Assembly (NCBI GenBank): GCA_009926135.1
Contig: RFPL01000011.1
Location: forward strand, 32,139-96,138
Source of the DNA: Sphingomonadaceae bacterium
Lineage (GTDB): Bacteria > Pseudomonadota > Alphaproteobacteria > Sphingomonadales > Sphingomonadaceae
Direction of reading: 5' to 3'
Length of the DNA stretch: 64,000 nt
Shown here piece after piece: positions 21,093 to 30,539 of this stretch. The notes below the pieces were generated by a model. The model saw nothing but the letters and a program-made list of their open reading frames with translations, had not been told where the DNA came from and searched no databases. Made by a program: the position numbers and the translations under genes. Numbering within the stretch: position 1 is the stretch's first letter; each line of letters starts with the position of its first letter.

Positions 21093-22063
21093 GGTTTCGC
21101 TACGGTCGTCAGGCCTTCCGCGCGCGTGATTACGGGGCGGTAGCCCAGTTCACGCATGGCTTTGGAAATGTCGAGCGTCACTTCGACTCCGACCGTGCCA
21201 TATTCCTGCCCCCCGATCGGTGGATGGAACCGTCCGCCCGTCAACCGGGCGAGAGCATCGCCCAGTCGGGCAGCCGAAGCGACTAGCCAGCGCGGTGCCG
21301 ATTTCGTCGGCGGGGCTACTCCCGCATGCTCAAGCAGCTGCGAAACGAACCCGCGAAACTCCACCGGTTCGCCGTCGGTAACGAAATAGGCCTCGCCCCC
21401 GCGCCCTTTCTCGAGCGCCAGCACGATGCCTTCGACCACGTTGTCAATATGACTGGTTGAGGTGCTGTATCGCCCGCCGCCGATCCAGGCCAGCTTGCCG
21501 CTCCGCACCGCCGCGATCAGTTGGGGCAGCGCCGTGGTGTCGTCGCGCCCCCAGACGAAGCGCGGGCGCACTACCACCACTGGGCATTCGGTTGAATTCA
21601 GCTCGAGCGCGACACACTCAGCCGCGGCTTTGCTGGCTGAATAACTCCCGGCATGGCGCGTGGGAATGGGTGTTTCCTCGGTAGCCATGACCAAGGGCTT
21701 GCCCGAAAGCAGCACAGCTTCGGTGCTGAGGTGGATCGCGCGTCGAACCCCAGCCTCGCGCGCGGCCGTGAAAACATTGCGCGTGCCGGCAAGGTTAGTG
21801 TGGTGCTGGCTTGTCTCAATGGCGCCGTGGCCAGTATCAGCGGCCGCATGGACCAACCGCTGGCACCCTTGCATGCCGGCCAGCAAGCTGTCTGGATCGA
21901 GGATGTCACCAAGCGCCGCACGCGCGCCGAGCGCTTCGACTTTCGCAGCCGAAGCGGGGCCGCGAGCCAGGGCCACAACCTCGTTCCCGTCCTGCACCAA
22001 CCGCCGGATGAGGTTGCGACCGATATAGCCGCTGCCACCGGTGACGAAAACTCTGCTTGCCAT
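21089..22063 (-). CDS. NAD-dependent epimerase/dehydratase family protein
   Basis: A 324-residue extended short-chain dehydrogenase. The Rossmann motif VTGGSGYIG is at residues 7-15 and the catalytic YSASK is near 145-149. The overall pattern (EALGARAALGDILD, KAAAECVALE) resembles 3-beta-hydroxysteroid dehydrogenase or nucleoside-diphosphate-sugar epimerase proteins. Substrate is not evident. It is convergent with phoB, sharing the four bases CTAG as both stop codons, and follows dnaE2 on the same strand with a gap of about 140 bases. Confidence 0.8.
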   Translation of the reverse strand: MASRVFVTGGSGYIGRNLIRRLVQDGNEVVALARGPASAAKVEALGARAALGDILDPDSLLAGMQGCQRLVHAAADTGHGAIETSQHHTNLAGTRNVFTAAREAGVRRAIHLSTEAVLLSGKPLVMATEETPIPTRHAGSYSASKAAAECVALELNSTECPVVVVRPRFVWGRDDTTALPQLIAAVRSGKLAWIGGGRYSTSTSHIDNVVEGIVLALEKGRGGEAYFVTDGEPVEFRGFVSQLLEHAGVAPPTKSAPRWLVASAARLGDALARLTGGRFHPPIGGQEYGTVGVEVTLDISKAMRELGYRPVITRAEGLTTVAKP

Positions 22064-22205
22064 GCCTCAACCCCTCTAGAACCGACGTTGCTCGGATGGG
22101 CATGAAGACGGGCCCGACTTCGTGTGAGGTTGCAGGGGGAAACGGCCATTCGCAATCGGATTCTGGCGCGGCATCGGCGCGAGCAGGCAACTGCCTGCTT
22201 CCGGC

Positions 22206-25200
22206 CTAATGAAAATCCCGCGATTTCGGAATGACCCTGGCATCGCGCGGATGGCCTGCGCGGTGGTAAGCCGGCACCCGCCCCTCGATCGGGCGGCGGA
22301 CCTCGTCAGCGCGGTCCAGCGTCTGGGGCAACAGGTCGTCCGATAGCGCGTGGAGCGCCGGGGTGGCATCGGTCAGGTGGGTGGCGATGACGTGGATCAC
22401 CTCGTCATCGTATTCGACCCGGCCCTTCACCTCGATCAGCCGCGCGGCCATGATCACCTTGCGCTGCTGCTCCATCAGGTCGGGCCAGATCACCAGGTTC
22501 ACCACCCCGGTCTCGTCCTCCAGCGTGATGAAACAGACCCCCTTGGCGCTGCCGGGGCGTTGGCGGATCAGCACCACGCCGGCCACCTGCACGGCCGAGC
22601 GATACTTTCGCTCGCGCAGTTCGCTCGCCCGGACAAATCCCCGGTCGGCCAGGCTGGCGCGCAGGAAGGCCAGCGGGTGGGCCTTCAGGCTGAGCCGCTG
22701 GGTCTGGTAATCGGCCACAACTTCTTCCGACAAGGGCATGGTCGGCAGACGGGTAAGCGCGCGCTCCGCCCCCTCATCCCGCGCGGTCATGGCGGCGAAC
22801 AGCGGCAGATCGGGCGCGGCGACCAGGCTGCGCGCATCCCACAGCGCCTGCCGCCGCGTGAGGCCAAGCGAGTTGAAACAATCCGCTGCGGCCAGCCGTT
22901 CGATCAGCGCGGGTGACAGCCCGGCGCGCTCCTTCAGTTCGCGCACGTCACGGAATGCCCCGACCTCCCGCGCGGCGACGATCCGCGCGGCTGCCGCCTC
23001 CGGGAAGCCATCGACCTGTCGCAGGCCGAGGCGAAGGGCCACCGCCCTGCCCTGTTCCTCAAGCGCATTGTCCCACCCGCTGGCGTTCACATCGACCGGC
23101 AGCACTGCCACCCCATGTTCGCGCGCATCGCGCACGATCTGCGCTGGCGCATAGAATCCCATCGGCTGCGAATTGAGCAGGGCGCAGGCGAAGGCCGCCG
23201 GGTAATGGCACTTCAGCCAGGACGAGACATAGACCAGCAGGGCAAAGCTGGCGGCGTGGCTTTCCGGAAAGCCGTATTCGCCAAAGCCCTTGATCTGGCT
23301 GAAGCAGCGCACGGCGAAGTCCGGATCATAACCGCGGTCGACCATCCGGCCGACCATCAGGTCTTCCAGTTCGTGAACCATCCCGCGGCTGCGAAAGGTG
23401 GCCATGGCCTTGCGCAGGCGGTTGGCTTCCAGCGACGAAAACTTGGCGGCATCAAGCGCGATCTTCATCGCCTGTTCCTGGAAGATCGGCACCCCCAGGG
23501 TGCGGCCAAGGATCGAGGTCAGCTCGTCCGGCGGGCCATGCGCCGGACCGGGCGCGGGGATCTCCACCGCCTCGGCCCCGCGCCGCCGCTTGAGGTAGGG
23601 ATGGACCATGTCGCCCTGGATCGGCCCGGGGCGGACAATCGCAACCTCGATCACCAGGTCATAGAAACAGCGGGGCCGCAGGCGCGGCAGCATGTTCATC
23701 TGCGCGCGGCTTTCGACCTGGAACACGCCGAGCGAATCCCCCCGGCACAGCATGTCGTAAACCGCCGGATCCTCACGCGGGACCGTCGCCAGGATCAGGT
23801 CCTGCCCATGAGACCCTCGCAGCAGATCCAGGCACTTTCTGATGCAGGTCAGCATGCCCAGCGCCAGCACATCGACCTTGAGGATGCCCAGCGCGTCGAT
23901 GTCATCCTTGTCCCATTCGATGAAACTGCGATCGGGCATGGCGCCGTTGCCGATCGGCACGGTCTCGGTCAGCGCGCCTTCGGTCAGGATGAAGCCGCCG
24001 ACGTGCTGCGATAAATGCCTTGGCATTCCAATCATCTGTTCAGTCAAGGTCAGAACTCGCCGCAAGTGCGGATCGGACAGGTCCATCCCCGTCTCGCTCT
24101 CGACATGAGCCTCCTTGATCGAGCGGCCGTGCCCGCCCCACACCGTCTTGGCGAGCGCGCTGGTGACGTCCTCGGACAGGCCCATCGCCTTGCCAACCTC
24201 GCGGATCGCCATGCGCGGGCGATAGTGGATCACCGTGGCGCAGAGGCCGGCGCGGTGGCGGCCGTATTTCTCATAGATGTGCTGGATCACCTCCTCGCGC
24301 CGCTCATGCTCGAAATCGACATCGATGTCGGGCGGCTCGTCGCGGTCCTCGGAAATGAACCGTTCGAACAGCAGCGCGTGCTCGACCGGGTTGACCGAGG
24401 TGATCCCCAGGCAGAAGCACACCGCCGAATTTGCCGCCGAACCGCGCCCCTGGCACAGGATCGGCGGCTCGCGGCTGCGGGCGAAATCGACGATCTCCTT
24501 GATGGTCAGGAAATACTGAGCGAGCTGCTTCTTGCCGATCAGCGCCAGCTCCTTGCGCAGCGTCTGCGCCACCTCATCGGGCACACCATGGGGATAATGC
24601 CGGTCGGCTCCTTCCCAGGTAAGCCGGTCAAGATAGGCCTGGGCATCAAGCCCGTCGGGGTACTCCTGCAACGGATATTCATAGCGCAACTCATCCAGAC
24701 TGAACCGGCAAGCATCGGCCAGTTCGCGCGCCGCACTGAGCGCATGGGGCCAGCGCGCGAACAGCCGCTGCATCTCTTCCGGTGATTTGAGGTGCCGCTC
24801 GGCATTGGGTTCGAGCAGGTGGCCGGCGGCAGCGACCGTGGTCTTGTGGCGGATCGCCGTCATCACGTCATGCAGCGGGCGGCGCTGGGGGGCGTGATAG
24901 AGCACCTGGTTGGTGGCGAGGAGCGACAGGCCATGCGCCCTGGCCAGGGCATCGAGCCGGGCAATCCGGGCCAGATCATCGCCGGTATAGAGATAGCTCG
25001 CGGCGAGGTGGCGCAGAGTGGGCAGGCGGGCGAGGAGGTGCGGGAGCAGGTCGGGGAACGGAGCGGTAGTCATCACTTCCTGCCGCGCCCCGCCGAGCGT
25101 AACGACATTGCCCGGAACCACCAAAGTCAGCTCTGCATCCAGTTCCTCCGGCGGCACCAGCACCAGGTGCACGCCTTCGGCATGGTCTGCCAGCAGCGCG

Positions 25201-25613
25201 AGGTCGATGTCGCAGGCACCCTTGTCCTGCCATTCGCCATCAAGCGTGGACATCCGTCCGGCCGAAATCAGGCGGCAGAGCCGGCCATAGGCGGCACGGG
25301 TTCCCGGATAGGCCAGGAACACCAGTCCCTCGACCGTCTCGATCCGGCAGCCGATCACCGGGGTGAGCCCCAGTGCCTTGGCCTCGGCATGGATCCGCAC
25401 CACCCCGGCCATGGTGTTGGCATCGGCAATCCCGATCGCGTCATAGCCCAGCGCGCGCGCCGCGGTGACCAGGTCGACCGCGTCCGACGCGCCGCGCAGG
25501 AAGGAAAAGCAGCTGACCAGCCCGAGTTCGACGAACGGGGCGCGCGGCGGCGGGCCAAGGCCGGGGGCAGGATCGACCCGCCGCCGCTCAGGGGTAAGCG
25601 GAGCCTCGGGCAT
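22206..25613 (-). CDS. dnaE2: Error-prone DNA polymerase III alpha subunit DnaE2
   Basis: A 1135-residue C-family polymerase used in damage-induced translesion synthesis. It has the PHP domain at the N-terminus (FVELGLVSCFSFLRGAS), the palm with DIDVDFEHERREEV and GRGSAANSAVC, and HhH and OB segments towards the C-terminus. It works with ImuA and ImuB (the mutasome) in species without UmuDC. The gene follows the UdgX gene by three bases, so it belongs to the transcription unit headed by the radical SAM gene and its LexA box, not to imuAB directly. Confidence 0.93.
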   Translation of the reverse strand: MPEAPLTPERRRVDPAPGLGPPPRAPFVELGLVSCFSFLRGASDAVDLVTAARALGYDAIGIADANTMAGVVRIHAEAKALGLTPVIGCRIETVEGLVFLAYPGTRAAYGRLCRLISAGRMSTLDGEWQDKGACDIDLALLADHAEGVHLVLVPPEELDAELTLVVPGNVVTLGGARQEVMTTAPFPDLLPHLLARLPTLRHLAASYLYTGDDLARIARLDALARAHGLSLLATNQVLYHAPQRRPLHDVMTAIRHKTTVAAAGHLLEPNAERHLKSPEEMQRLFARWPHALSAARELADACRFSLDELRYEYPLQEYPDGLDAQAYLDRLTWEGADRHYPHGVPDEVAQTLRKELALIGKKQLAQYFLTIKEIVDFARSREPPILCQGRGSAANSAVCFCLGITSVNPVEHALLFERFISEDRDEPPDIDVDFEHERREEVIQHIYEKYGRHRAGLCATVIHYRPRMAIREVGKAMGLSEDVTSALAKTVWGGHGRSIKEAHVESETGMDLSDPHLRRVLTLTEQMIGMPRHLSQHVGGFILTEGALTETVPIGNGAMPDRSFIEWDKDDIDALGILKVDVLALGMLTCIRKCLDLLRGSHGQDLILATVPREDPAVYDMLCRGDSLGVFQVESRAQMNMLPRLRPRCFYDLVIEVAIVRPGPIQGDMVHPYLKRRRGAEAVEIPAPGPAHGPPDELTSILGRTLGVPIFQEQAMKIALDAAKFSSLEANRLRKAMATFRSRGMVHELEDLMVGRMVDRGYDPDFAVRCFSQIKGFGEYGFPESHAASFALLVYVSSWLKCHYPAAFACALLNSQPMGFYAPAQIVRDAREHGVAVLPVDVNASGWDNALEEQGRAVALRLGLRQVDGFPEAAAARIVAAREVGAFRDVRELKERAGLSPALIERLAAADCFNSLGLTRRQALWDARSLVAAPDLPLFAAMTARDEGAERALTRLPTMPLSEEVVADYQTQRLSLKAHPLAFLRASLADRGFVRASELRERKYRSAVQVAGVVLIRQRPGSAKGVCFITLEDETGVVNLVIWPDLMEQQRKVIMAARLIEVKGRVEYDDEVIHVIATHLTDATPALHALSDDLLPQTLDRADEVRRPIEGRVPAYHRAGHPRDARVIPKSRDFH

Positions 25614-25616
25614 GGG

Positions 25617-27050
25617 TCATCCCGCCAGTTCAGCCAGCCGCGCCGCGACGGCGCGCAGGTCGCCGGCAAAGCGCGCCTCCTCCTGCGCACGCGGACCATC
25701 GTTCAGCCGCAGCAGGTAGGACGGGTGCGTAGTGATCCACAGCTCGCTACCGTCCTCGAGCGCCAGCGGCTGGCCGCGCACTTGCTGGACGCTGACGGTC
25801 TTGCCCAGCAGGCTGCGCGCAGCACTCGCCCCCAGCGCCAGGACCAGGCGCGGGCGGACCAGCACCCGCTCGCTTTCCAGCCACCAGCGGCAGATGTCGA
25901 TCTCCTTGGCGGTCGGGTTCTGGTGCAGGCGGCGTTTGCCTCTTGGCACGAACTTGAAATGCTTCACCGCATTGGTCAGCCAGGCCTTTGACAGGTCGAG
26001 GCCGGCATCCGCCAGATGGGCGCGCAGCAGCTGCCCGGCCGGACCGATGAAGGGCCGCCCCTGCTCCTCCTCGGTATCGCCAGGCTGTTCGCCCACGATC
26101 ATCAGCGGCGTTTGTGAAGGCCCTTCGCCCGCCACGGCGCGCGTTTCGTTGCAGCCGATCGGGCAGCGGCGGCAGGCCATGATCGCCTGGGCAATCTCCG
26201 GCAACGAACCGGGTCGCTCCGCGTCAAAGGCATTGCCGCCTTGCTCCACCATGGCCGCCTCACGCGCCTGGGCCCCGGCGATCAGCTCGGGAATGAGCGC
26301 CGCCTCGGGCAGGTTTTTCCAGTACCGGCGGGGCATCTCCTTGAGCATGGCCCCCACCTTCAACCGCGCTGGATTGAAGATCGATCCATAGTAGCGCCGC
26401 CACAGGTCCTCGGCGGCGTCCTCGGCGGGGGCATCGCTGCGCGCTGCGGGTGGGCCTTCGGACAGCACCCCCCCATCCCAGTGGAGCGAACCCTGCGGCG
26501 TCAGGATCGCCCAGCGCATCCCGGCAAAGCGGTTGACGAAAAACTTCGCATTGGCGCGCAGGATGTGATGATCCGGCTCGAACCAGGCGACGTAGCGCTC
26601 ATCCTCCCCGCTGCCGATCACGCGGAACCGGACAAAGGCGCGCATCTTGTGAATATCGCGCCGTACCGTGCGGACCAGCCGGTGAAGCTGGCGAACATCC
26701 GGATCGGCCTCATCCTCGATCAGTCCGGGGCGCTGCTGCAACCGCCAGAGCAGGCGATAAAGCAGGGCAAAGCGCCCCTCATCGCGGTGCAGCGCCGCCT
26801 TGGCCGCCAGATCGAGGAAAGCGCGCGGCACTCGCGGCTGCGGCGCATCGGGGTGCGGCGCAGGCAGCCGGTGGCCGCTGGCGAAGAGATCGCCCCCGCC
26901 CTCGCCCGGCACTTGCCAGGTCACCCGGTCCGGCGGAACCTCAGCCATCAGCAGCCGCCGCGCCTGATCGCGCCAGCCGGCAAAATCGTCCGGCGCGGCC
27001 AGCGGCACGGCAAAGGCATCGGCGATCCCGGCGTCGCGAAACGGGGTCAT
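25617..27050 (-). CDS. DUF4130 / UdgX-type uracil-DNA glycosylase fusion
   Basis: A 477-residue two-part protein. Residues 1-250 match the DUF4130 repair-associated domain that usually accompanies the radical SAM protein upstream. Residues 280-477 are a family 4-like uracil-DNA glycosylase. Fe-S cysteines are at 293, 296 or 300, and 387; GEQPGD (320-325) is motif A and HPSYLLR (442-448) is motif B. The KRRLH insert at 372-376 is the hallmark loop of UdgX, whose His (here H376) is known to bond covalently to the abasic site after uracil removal. The start ATG overlaps the previous stop (ATGA). It is probably SOS induced through the box at 28312. Confidence 0.85.
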   Translation of the reverse strand: MTPFRDAGIADAFAVPLAAPDDFAGWRDQARRLLMAEVPPDRVTWQVPGEGGGDLFASGHRLPAPHPDAPQPRVPRAFLDLAAKAALHRDEGRFALLYRLLWRLQQRPGLIEDEADPDVRQLHRLVRTVRRDIHKMRAFVRFRVIGSGEDERYVAWFEPDHHILRANAKFFVNRFAGMRWAILTPQGSLHWDGGVLSEGPPAARSDAPAEDAAEDLWRRYYGSIFNPARLKVGAMLKEMPRRYWKNLPEAALIPELIAGAQAREAAMVEQGGNAFDAERPGSLPEIAQAIMACRRCPIGCNETRAVAGEGPSQTPLMIVGEQPGDTEEEQGRPFIGPAGQLLRAHLADAGLDLSKAWLTNAVKHFKFVPRGKRRLHQNPTAKEIDICRWWLESERVLVRPRLVLALGASAARSLLGKTVSVQQVRGQPLALEDGSELWITTHPSYLLRLNDGPRAQEEARFAGDLRAVAARLAELAG

Positions 27051-28309
27051 GCCGCGAACAGTTCCAGCTGCTGCGCCTTCGGCGGCGCGATCAGGGCTTT
27101 CAGGTCGGCCCGCTCGGTCAGCAGGGTCGGCCGCCAATCCGCCGTGACGATAAAGGGCCGCAGCTTGGCGACCGAGACCGTCAGCCGCGCCACGTCATCG
27201 AGCCGCAAGGTGCGGTGGCGGCGGGCCGAGAGGATCGCGCCCACGGCCCGCGTCCCCAGTCCCGGCACCCGCAGCAAGGCCTCACGTGGGGCGCGGTTGA
27301 CGTCGACCGGGAACTGCTCACGAAACTTCAGCGCCCAGGCCAGCTTGGGATCGATATCCAGCGGCAGCATCCCGTCCGCTCCTGCCGCCTGCTGCACTTC
27401 GTGCGGCGCGAAGCCATAGAACCGCATCAGCCAGTCCGACTGGTAAAGCCGGTGCTCACGGATCAGCGGCGGGCGCTGCAAGGGCAGGACCGCACTGGCA
27501 TCGGGGATCGGACTGAAGGCCGAATAATAGACCCGACGCAGGCGGTAATCGCCATAAAGCCGGCTGGCCTTGCCGACGATATCGGCATCGCTGGCCCCGT
27601 CCGCGCCGACGATCATCTGGGTCGATTGCCCAGCCGGGGCAAAGCGCGGCGCGGACTTGAAGCGCCGCCGCGCGTCCTTCGCCTCGACAATCGCGGCCTT
27701 GACCGTGTCCATCGCGCCTTCGATCGTCGCCGCGTTCTTGTCGGGCGCCAGCCGGGTCAAACCAGCAACGGTCGGCAGCTCGACATTGATCGAGACCCGG
27801 TCGGCATAAAGCCCGGCGCGGGTAACCAGTTCAAGATCGGCCTCCGGGATGGTCTTGAGGTGGATATAGCCCCGGAACTCATGCTCCTCGCGCAGGATCC
27901 GCGCCGCCTCGATCAGCTGCTCCATCGTATGGCTGGAGCTCTTGACGATGCCCGAGGACAGGAACAGCCCCTCGATGTAATTGCGCTTGTAGAAGGCCAT
28001 GGTCAGGTCGGCCACTTCCTGCGGGGTGAAGCGGGCGCGACGCACGTTCGAGCTCTTGCGGTTGATGCAGTAATGGCAATCGAACACGCAGTGGTTGGTC
28101 AGCAGGATCTTGAGTAGCGAGATGCAGCGGCCATCGGGGGCATAGGCATGGCAGATGCCCATCCCCTCGGTCGACCCGATCGCCTTGCCGGAGCCTTTCG
28201 GCCCATCCTTGCTGGTGCGCCGATTGGTACCGGATGAGGTGCAGGACGCGTCATACTTGGCGGCATCGGCCAGGATTCCCAGGCGTTCGATCAGACTCGG
28301 TTGCGACAT
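27047..28309 (-). CDS. Radical SAM DNA repair/modification-type protein
   Basis: A 420-residue radical SAM enzyme of the family usually found beside DUF4130/UdgX proteins. The cluster motif is NHCVFDCHYC (C-x3-C-x2-C). A helix-hairpin-helix (LLRVPGLGTRAVGAIL) near residue 350-365 points to DNA binding. The last residues read QLELF-AA (414-418), a match to the beta-clamp-binding pentapeptide QL(S/D)LF. The reaction is unknown. A perfect LexA box ends three bases before its ATG, so the message should be nearly leaderless. It opens the operon leading to the UdgX fusion and dnaE2. Confidence 0.8.
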   Translation of the reverse strand: MSQPSLIERLGILADAAKYDASCTSSGTNRRTSKDGPKGSGKAIGSTEGMGICHAYAPDGRCISLLKILLTNHCVFDCHYCINRKSSNVRRARFTPQEVADLTMAFYKRNYIEGLFLSSGIVKSSSHTMEQLIEAARILREEHEFRGYIHLKTIPEADLELVTRAGLYADRVSINVELPTVAGLTRLAPDKNAATIEGAMDTVKAAIVEAKDARRRFKSAPRFAPAGQSTQMIVGADGASDADIVGKASRLYGDYRLRRVYYSAFSPIPDASAVLPLQRPPLIREHRLYQSDWLMRFYGFAPHEVQQAAGADGMLPLDIDPKLAWALKFREQFPVDVNRAPREALLRVPGLGTRAVGAILSARRHRTLRLDDVARLTVSVAKLRPFIVTADWRPTLLTERADLKALIAPPKAQQLELFAA

Positions 28310-28311
28310 TT

Positions 28312-28326
28312 GTTCTACTTATGTTC
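28312..28326. promoter_or_regulatory. LexA box before radical SAM-udgX-dnaE2 operon
   Basis: GTTC-TACTTAT-GTTC, perfect GTTC-N7-GTTC, ending two bases from the start codon on the minus strand. A minus-strand TATAAG (28326-28331) overlapping it can serve as the -10 element, giving a leader of about ten bases. Confidence 0.82.
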
Positions 28327-28349
28327 TTATATGCAGTCTGACCAGCCCT

Positions 28350-29921
28350 TCATGCGCATAGCCCCTGCAAAAACCATTCCGGAATGCCGCCCCGGCCATC
28401 ATCCGGCAGGCCGGCGCGGTAGATCCAGTAACGGCGGCCCTCCCCGTCCTCGATCCGGTAATAGTCGCGCAACCGCACGGTGGAGCGTTCGCGCCACCAT
28501 TCCGGCGCAATCCGCTCGGGCCCTTCGGCGCGGGCAATCTCGTGCACCTGCCCGCGCCAGCGGAACCGGCGCGGCAGGCCATCGGGGCTGGCATAGAGCA
28601 CGGCGATCGGCTCGGCGCGGTCGAGCAGTTTCAAGGGCCGAGCGTGGAACGGCAAGTCGCCCTGGCTGGCGCTCGCGCTCTCCAGCGGCGGCGCCCAGCG
28701 CTGGGCGCGTTCCGGCACGTGGCTGGCGCGCGGCACCGGGCGGCGAACGGCATCGGGGCCGAGGCGGATGACCAACCGGTCGATACAGGCGGCGAGCGAG
28801 GTGCCGTGCGTTTCCGCCGCGGCCTCGAAATCGCGCTGGCTGAGCGGCAATGGCTCGGTCCAGGGCGCGCGCAGGCGGGCCAGTTCGATCCCGAACCCGG
28901 CGTCGAGATCGTCCAGCTTGCGCCCGAACAGCGCCGCGATGTGGGCCGGATCGCGACTGGCGGCGGCCAGTTCCAGCCGGCGCTGCAGCACCTCGCCATC
29001 GACCTTCCACAGCGCCAGTTCCAGCCGCCGCGCACCCAGCGCCCGCCCTTCCAGCACCCGCACCAGATCAGCGCAGAGATCGGCCAGTACCTGATCGAGC
29101 AGACTGCGGTGGCGGATCGGCTCCATCAGCCGCCGCTGGACCAGTGGGACATCGACCGGGAGCACCGGCAGCAAGGGTTCCGGCACAAGCCCTAGCAACT
29201 GGTCGAGCCGGACCAGCGGATTGGCGGCGGGCGCCTTGTGATTGCGGAACCGCCGCGCCAGCGCATCGCGCGCCACGCCCGATAGATCGCCGATCCGCTT
29301 GAGGCCGAGCCGACGCAGCACCAGCACGGTTGCCGGATCGAGCCGCAGCGCGGCGGCGGGTAGTTCGTCTAGGCTGTCACCCGGATGAAGAATCGCCCCC
29401 TCTGGCCCATAATGCGAGAGCGCCCAGGCGGCCCCCGCCGTGGGGGCAATCGCCAGCCGGGCGGCAAATCCGCGTCTGGCCAGCGACTCGGCAGCATCCG
29501 CGATCAGCCCGGCCTCTCCCCCGAACAGGTGCGCCACCCCGGTCACGTCGATTACCAGCCCATCTGGCAGGTCGAGCGCCGACCACGGCCCCCAGCGCTG
29601 CGCCCACAGTGCCAGCGCTTCCAGCGCGGCGCGGTCCCCGGCGGGATCGGCTAGGGCCACGACCAGCGCGGGACACAGCGCACGAGCATCGGCCAGCATG
29701 GTGCCGGGCTGGACGCCGGCTTGCTGCGCAGCCGCATTGGTCGCGGTAATCCGCGGGCCATGAGCGGTTTCGCTGATCAGCGCATGGGGAGCAGCGTCGG
29801 CGCCCTCCCCCGCACGCAGTCCTTCAGCCCGCCGCCAGCGGTCGATCGCCAGCCGTGCCAGCCAGATCGACATGATACGGCGACTGGTGCGGCTGGGCGG
29901 CGGTGAGGGAATCTCCGTCAT
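28350..29921 (-). CDS. imuB: ImuB, inactive Y-family polymerase of the mutasome
   Basis: A 523-residue Y-family polymerase homologue (ImuB, also DinP-like). The N-terminus, SIWLARLAIDRW, lacks the acidic catalytic residues of active DinB, as expected for ImuB, which serves as a hub between ImuA, DnaE2 and the beta clamp. The motif QGDLPF after the little-finger region fits the clamp-binding consensus QxxLxF. The ATG at 29921 is taken because it includes the RR before the family's first strand. It overlaps imuA by 98 bases. LexA control is through the imuA promoter. Confidence 0.88.
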   Translation of the reverse strand: MTEIPSPPPSRTSRRIMSIWLARLAIDRWRRAEGLRAGEGADAAPHALISETAHGPRITATNAAAQQAGVQPGTMLADARALCPALVVALADPAGDRAALEALALWAQRWGPWSALDLPDGLVIDVTGVAHLFGGEAGLIADAAESLARRGFAARLAIAPTAGAAWALSHYGPEGAILHPGDSLDELPAAALRLDPATVLVLRRLGLKRIGDLSGVARDALARRFRNHKAPAANPLVRLDQLLGLVPEPLLPVLPVDVPLVQRRLMEPIRHRSLLDQVLADLCADLVRVLEGRALGARRLELALWKVDGEVLQRRLELAAASRDPAHIAALFGRKLDDLDAGFGIELARLRAPWTEPLPLSQRDFEAAAETHGTSLAACIDRLVIRLGPDAVRRPVPRASHVPERAQRWAPPLESASASQGDLPFHARPLKLLDRAEPIAVLYASPDGLPRRFRWRGQVHEIARAEGPERIAPEWWRERSTVRLRDYYRIEDGEGRRYWIYRAGLPDDGRGGIPEWFLQGLCA

Positions 29922-30522
29922 CGCGCAGGATCCATTCTCCGGGCGGGTGATTGCGGGCGCGGAACAGTTCGGCGTGCCAGGCAGCGGTGCCCGGAGCCTG
30001 GGGGTTCCAGCGCGGCGGATGTGACGGCGCGGGGCGCAGCGCCCAGCGCTGGCGGGCGGAGGAGAGATCACGCTCTGCCCCCACCCGCACCAGCCACAGC
30101 GGCACGCCATGCTTTTCGGCCGCCAGGCTGAGCCGGCGCTGAGCCGTGAGCGACAAGGCAAGGGGATTGCCCGCGATCTCCCCCACCACGAAGGCCAGAT
30201 CGCGACAGCGCAATCCTTCCTCAAGCGCGAACAGTGCATCTTCGGGCGTGGTCACGGCAACATGGATCAGCCGGTGGCGCAGCGCGCGCGGCAGGCCGGG
30301 GCGATAGGGCCGTCCGGTCAGCCGCAAGGCAGCGCGATCCTGAACCCACAGCCACGGTCGCTCATCCCCCGCCGCAGCGCGCTCATTCGCCAGGGCCAGG
30401 GCAAGGGCCGGCGCGGCACAGTCCTGTGCCCCACCAAACAGTTCGACGTGCGTGGCCCCGCCCGCAGCCGGAGCAAGCGCGGCAGGCAGTGGGTAGGCAG
30501 CAGCAGGAAAAGCGGCAGTCAT
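29824..30522 (-). CDS. imuA: ImuA, RecA-like mutasome protein
   Basis: A 232-residue protein of the ImuA (SulA/RecA-like) family that brings ImuB and DnaE2 to stalled DNA and contacts RecA. The central strand ALAFVVGEI stands where RecA-fold proteins have their second acidic strand; a classic Walker A is not obvious. It is the first gene of imuA-imuB, and the LexA box is centred 25 bases in front. Divergent from the stress flavoprotein gene, so the box could also influence that gene. Confidence 0.85.
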   Translation of the reverse strand: MTAAFPAAAYPLPAALAPAAGGATHVELFGGAQDCAAPALALALANERAAAGDERPWLWVQDRAALRLTGRPYRPGLPRALRHRLIHVAVTTPEDALFALEEGLRCRDLAFVVGEIAGNPLALSLTAQRRLSLAAEKHGVPLWLVRVGAERDLSSARQRWALRPAPSHPPRWNPQAPGTAAWHAELFRARNHPPGEWILRDDGDSLTAAQPHQSPYHVDLAGTAGDRPLAAG

Positions 30523-30539
30523 CCGAATCGAACCTTTCT

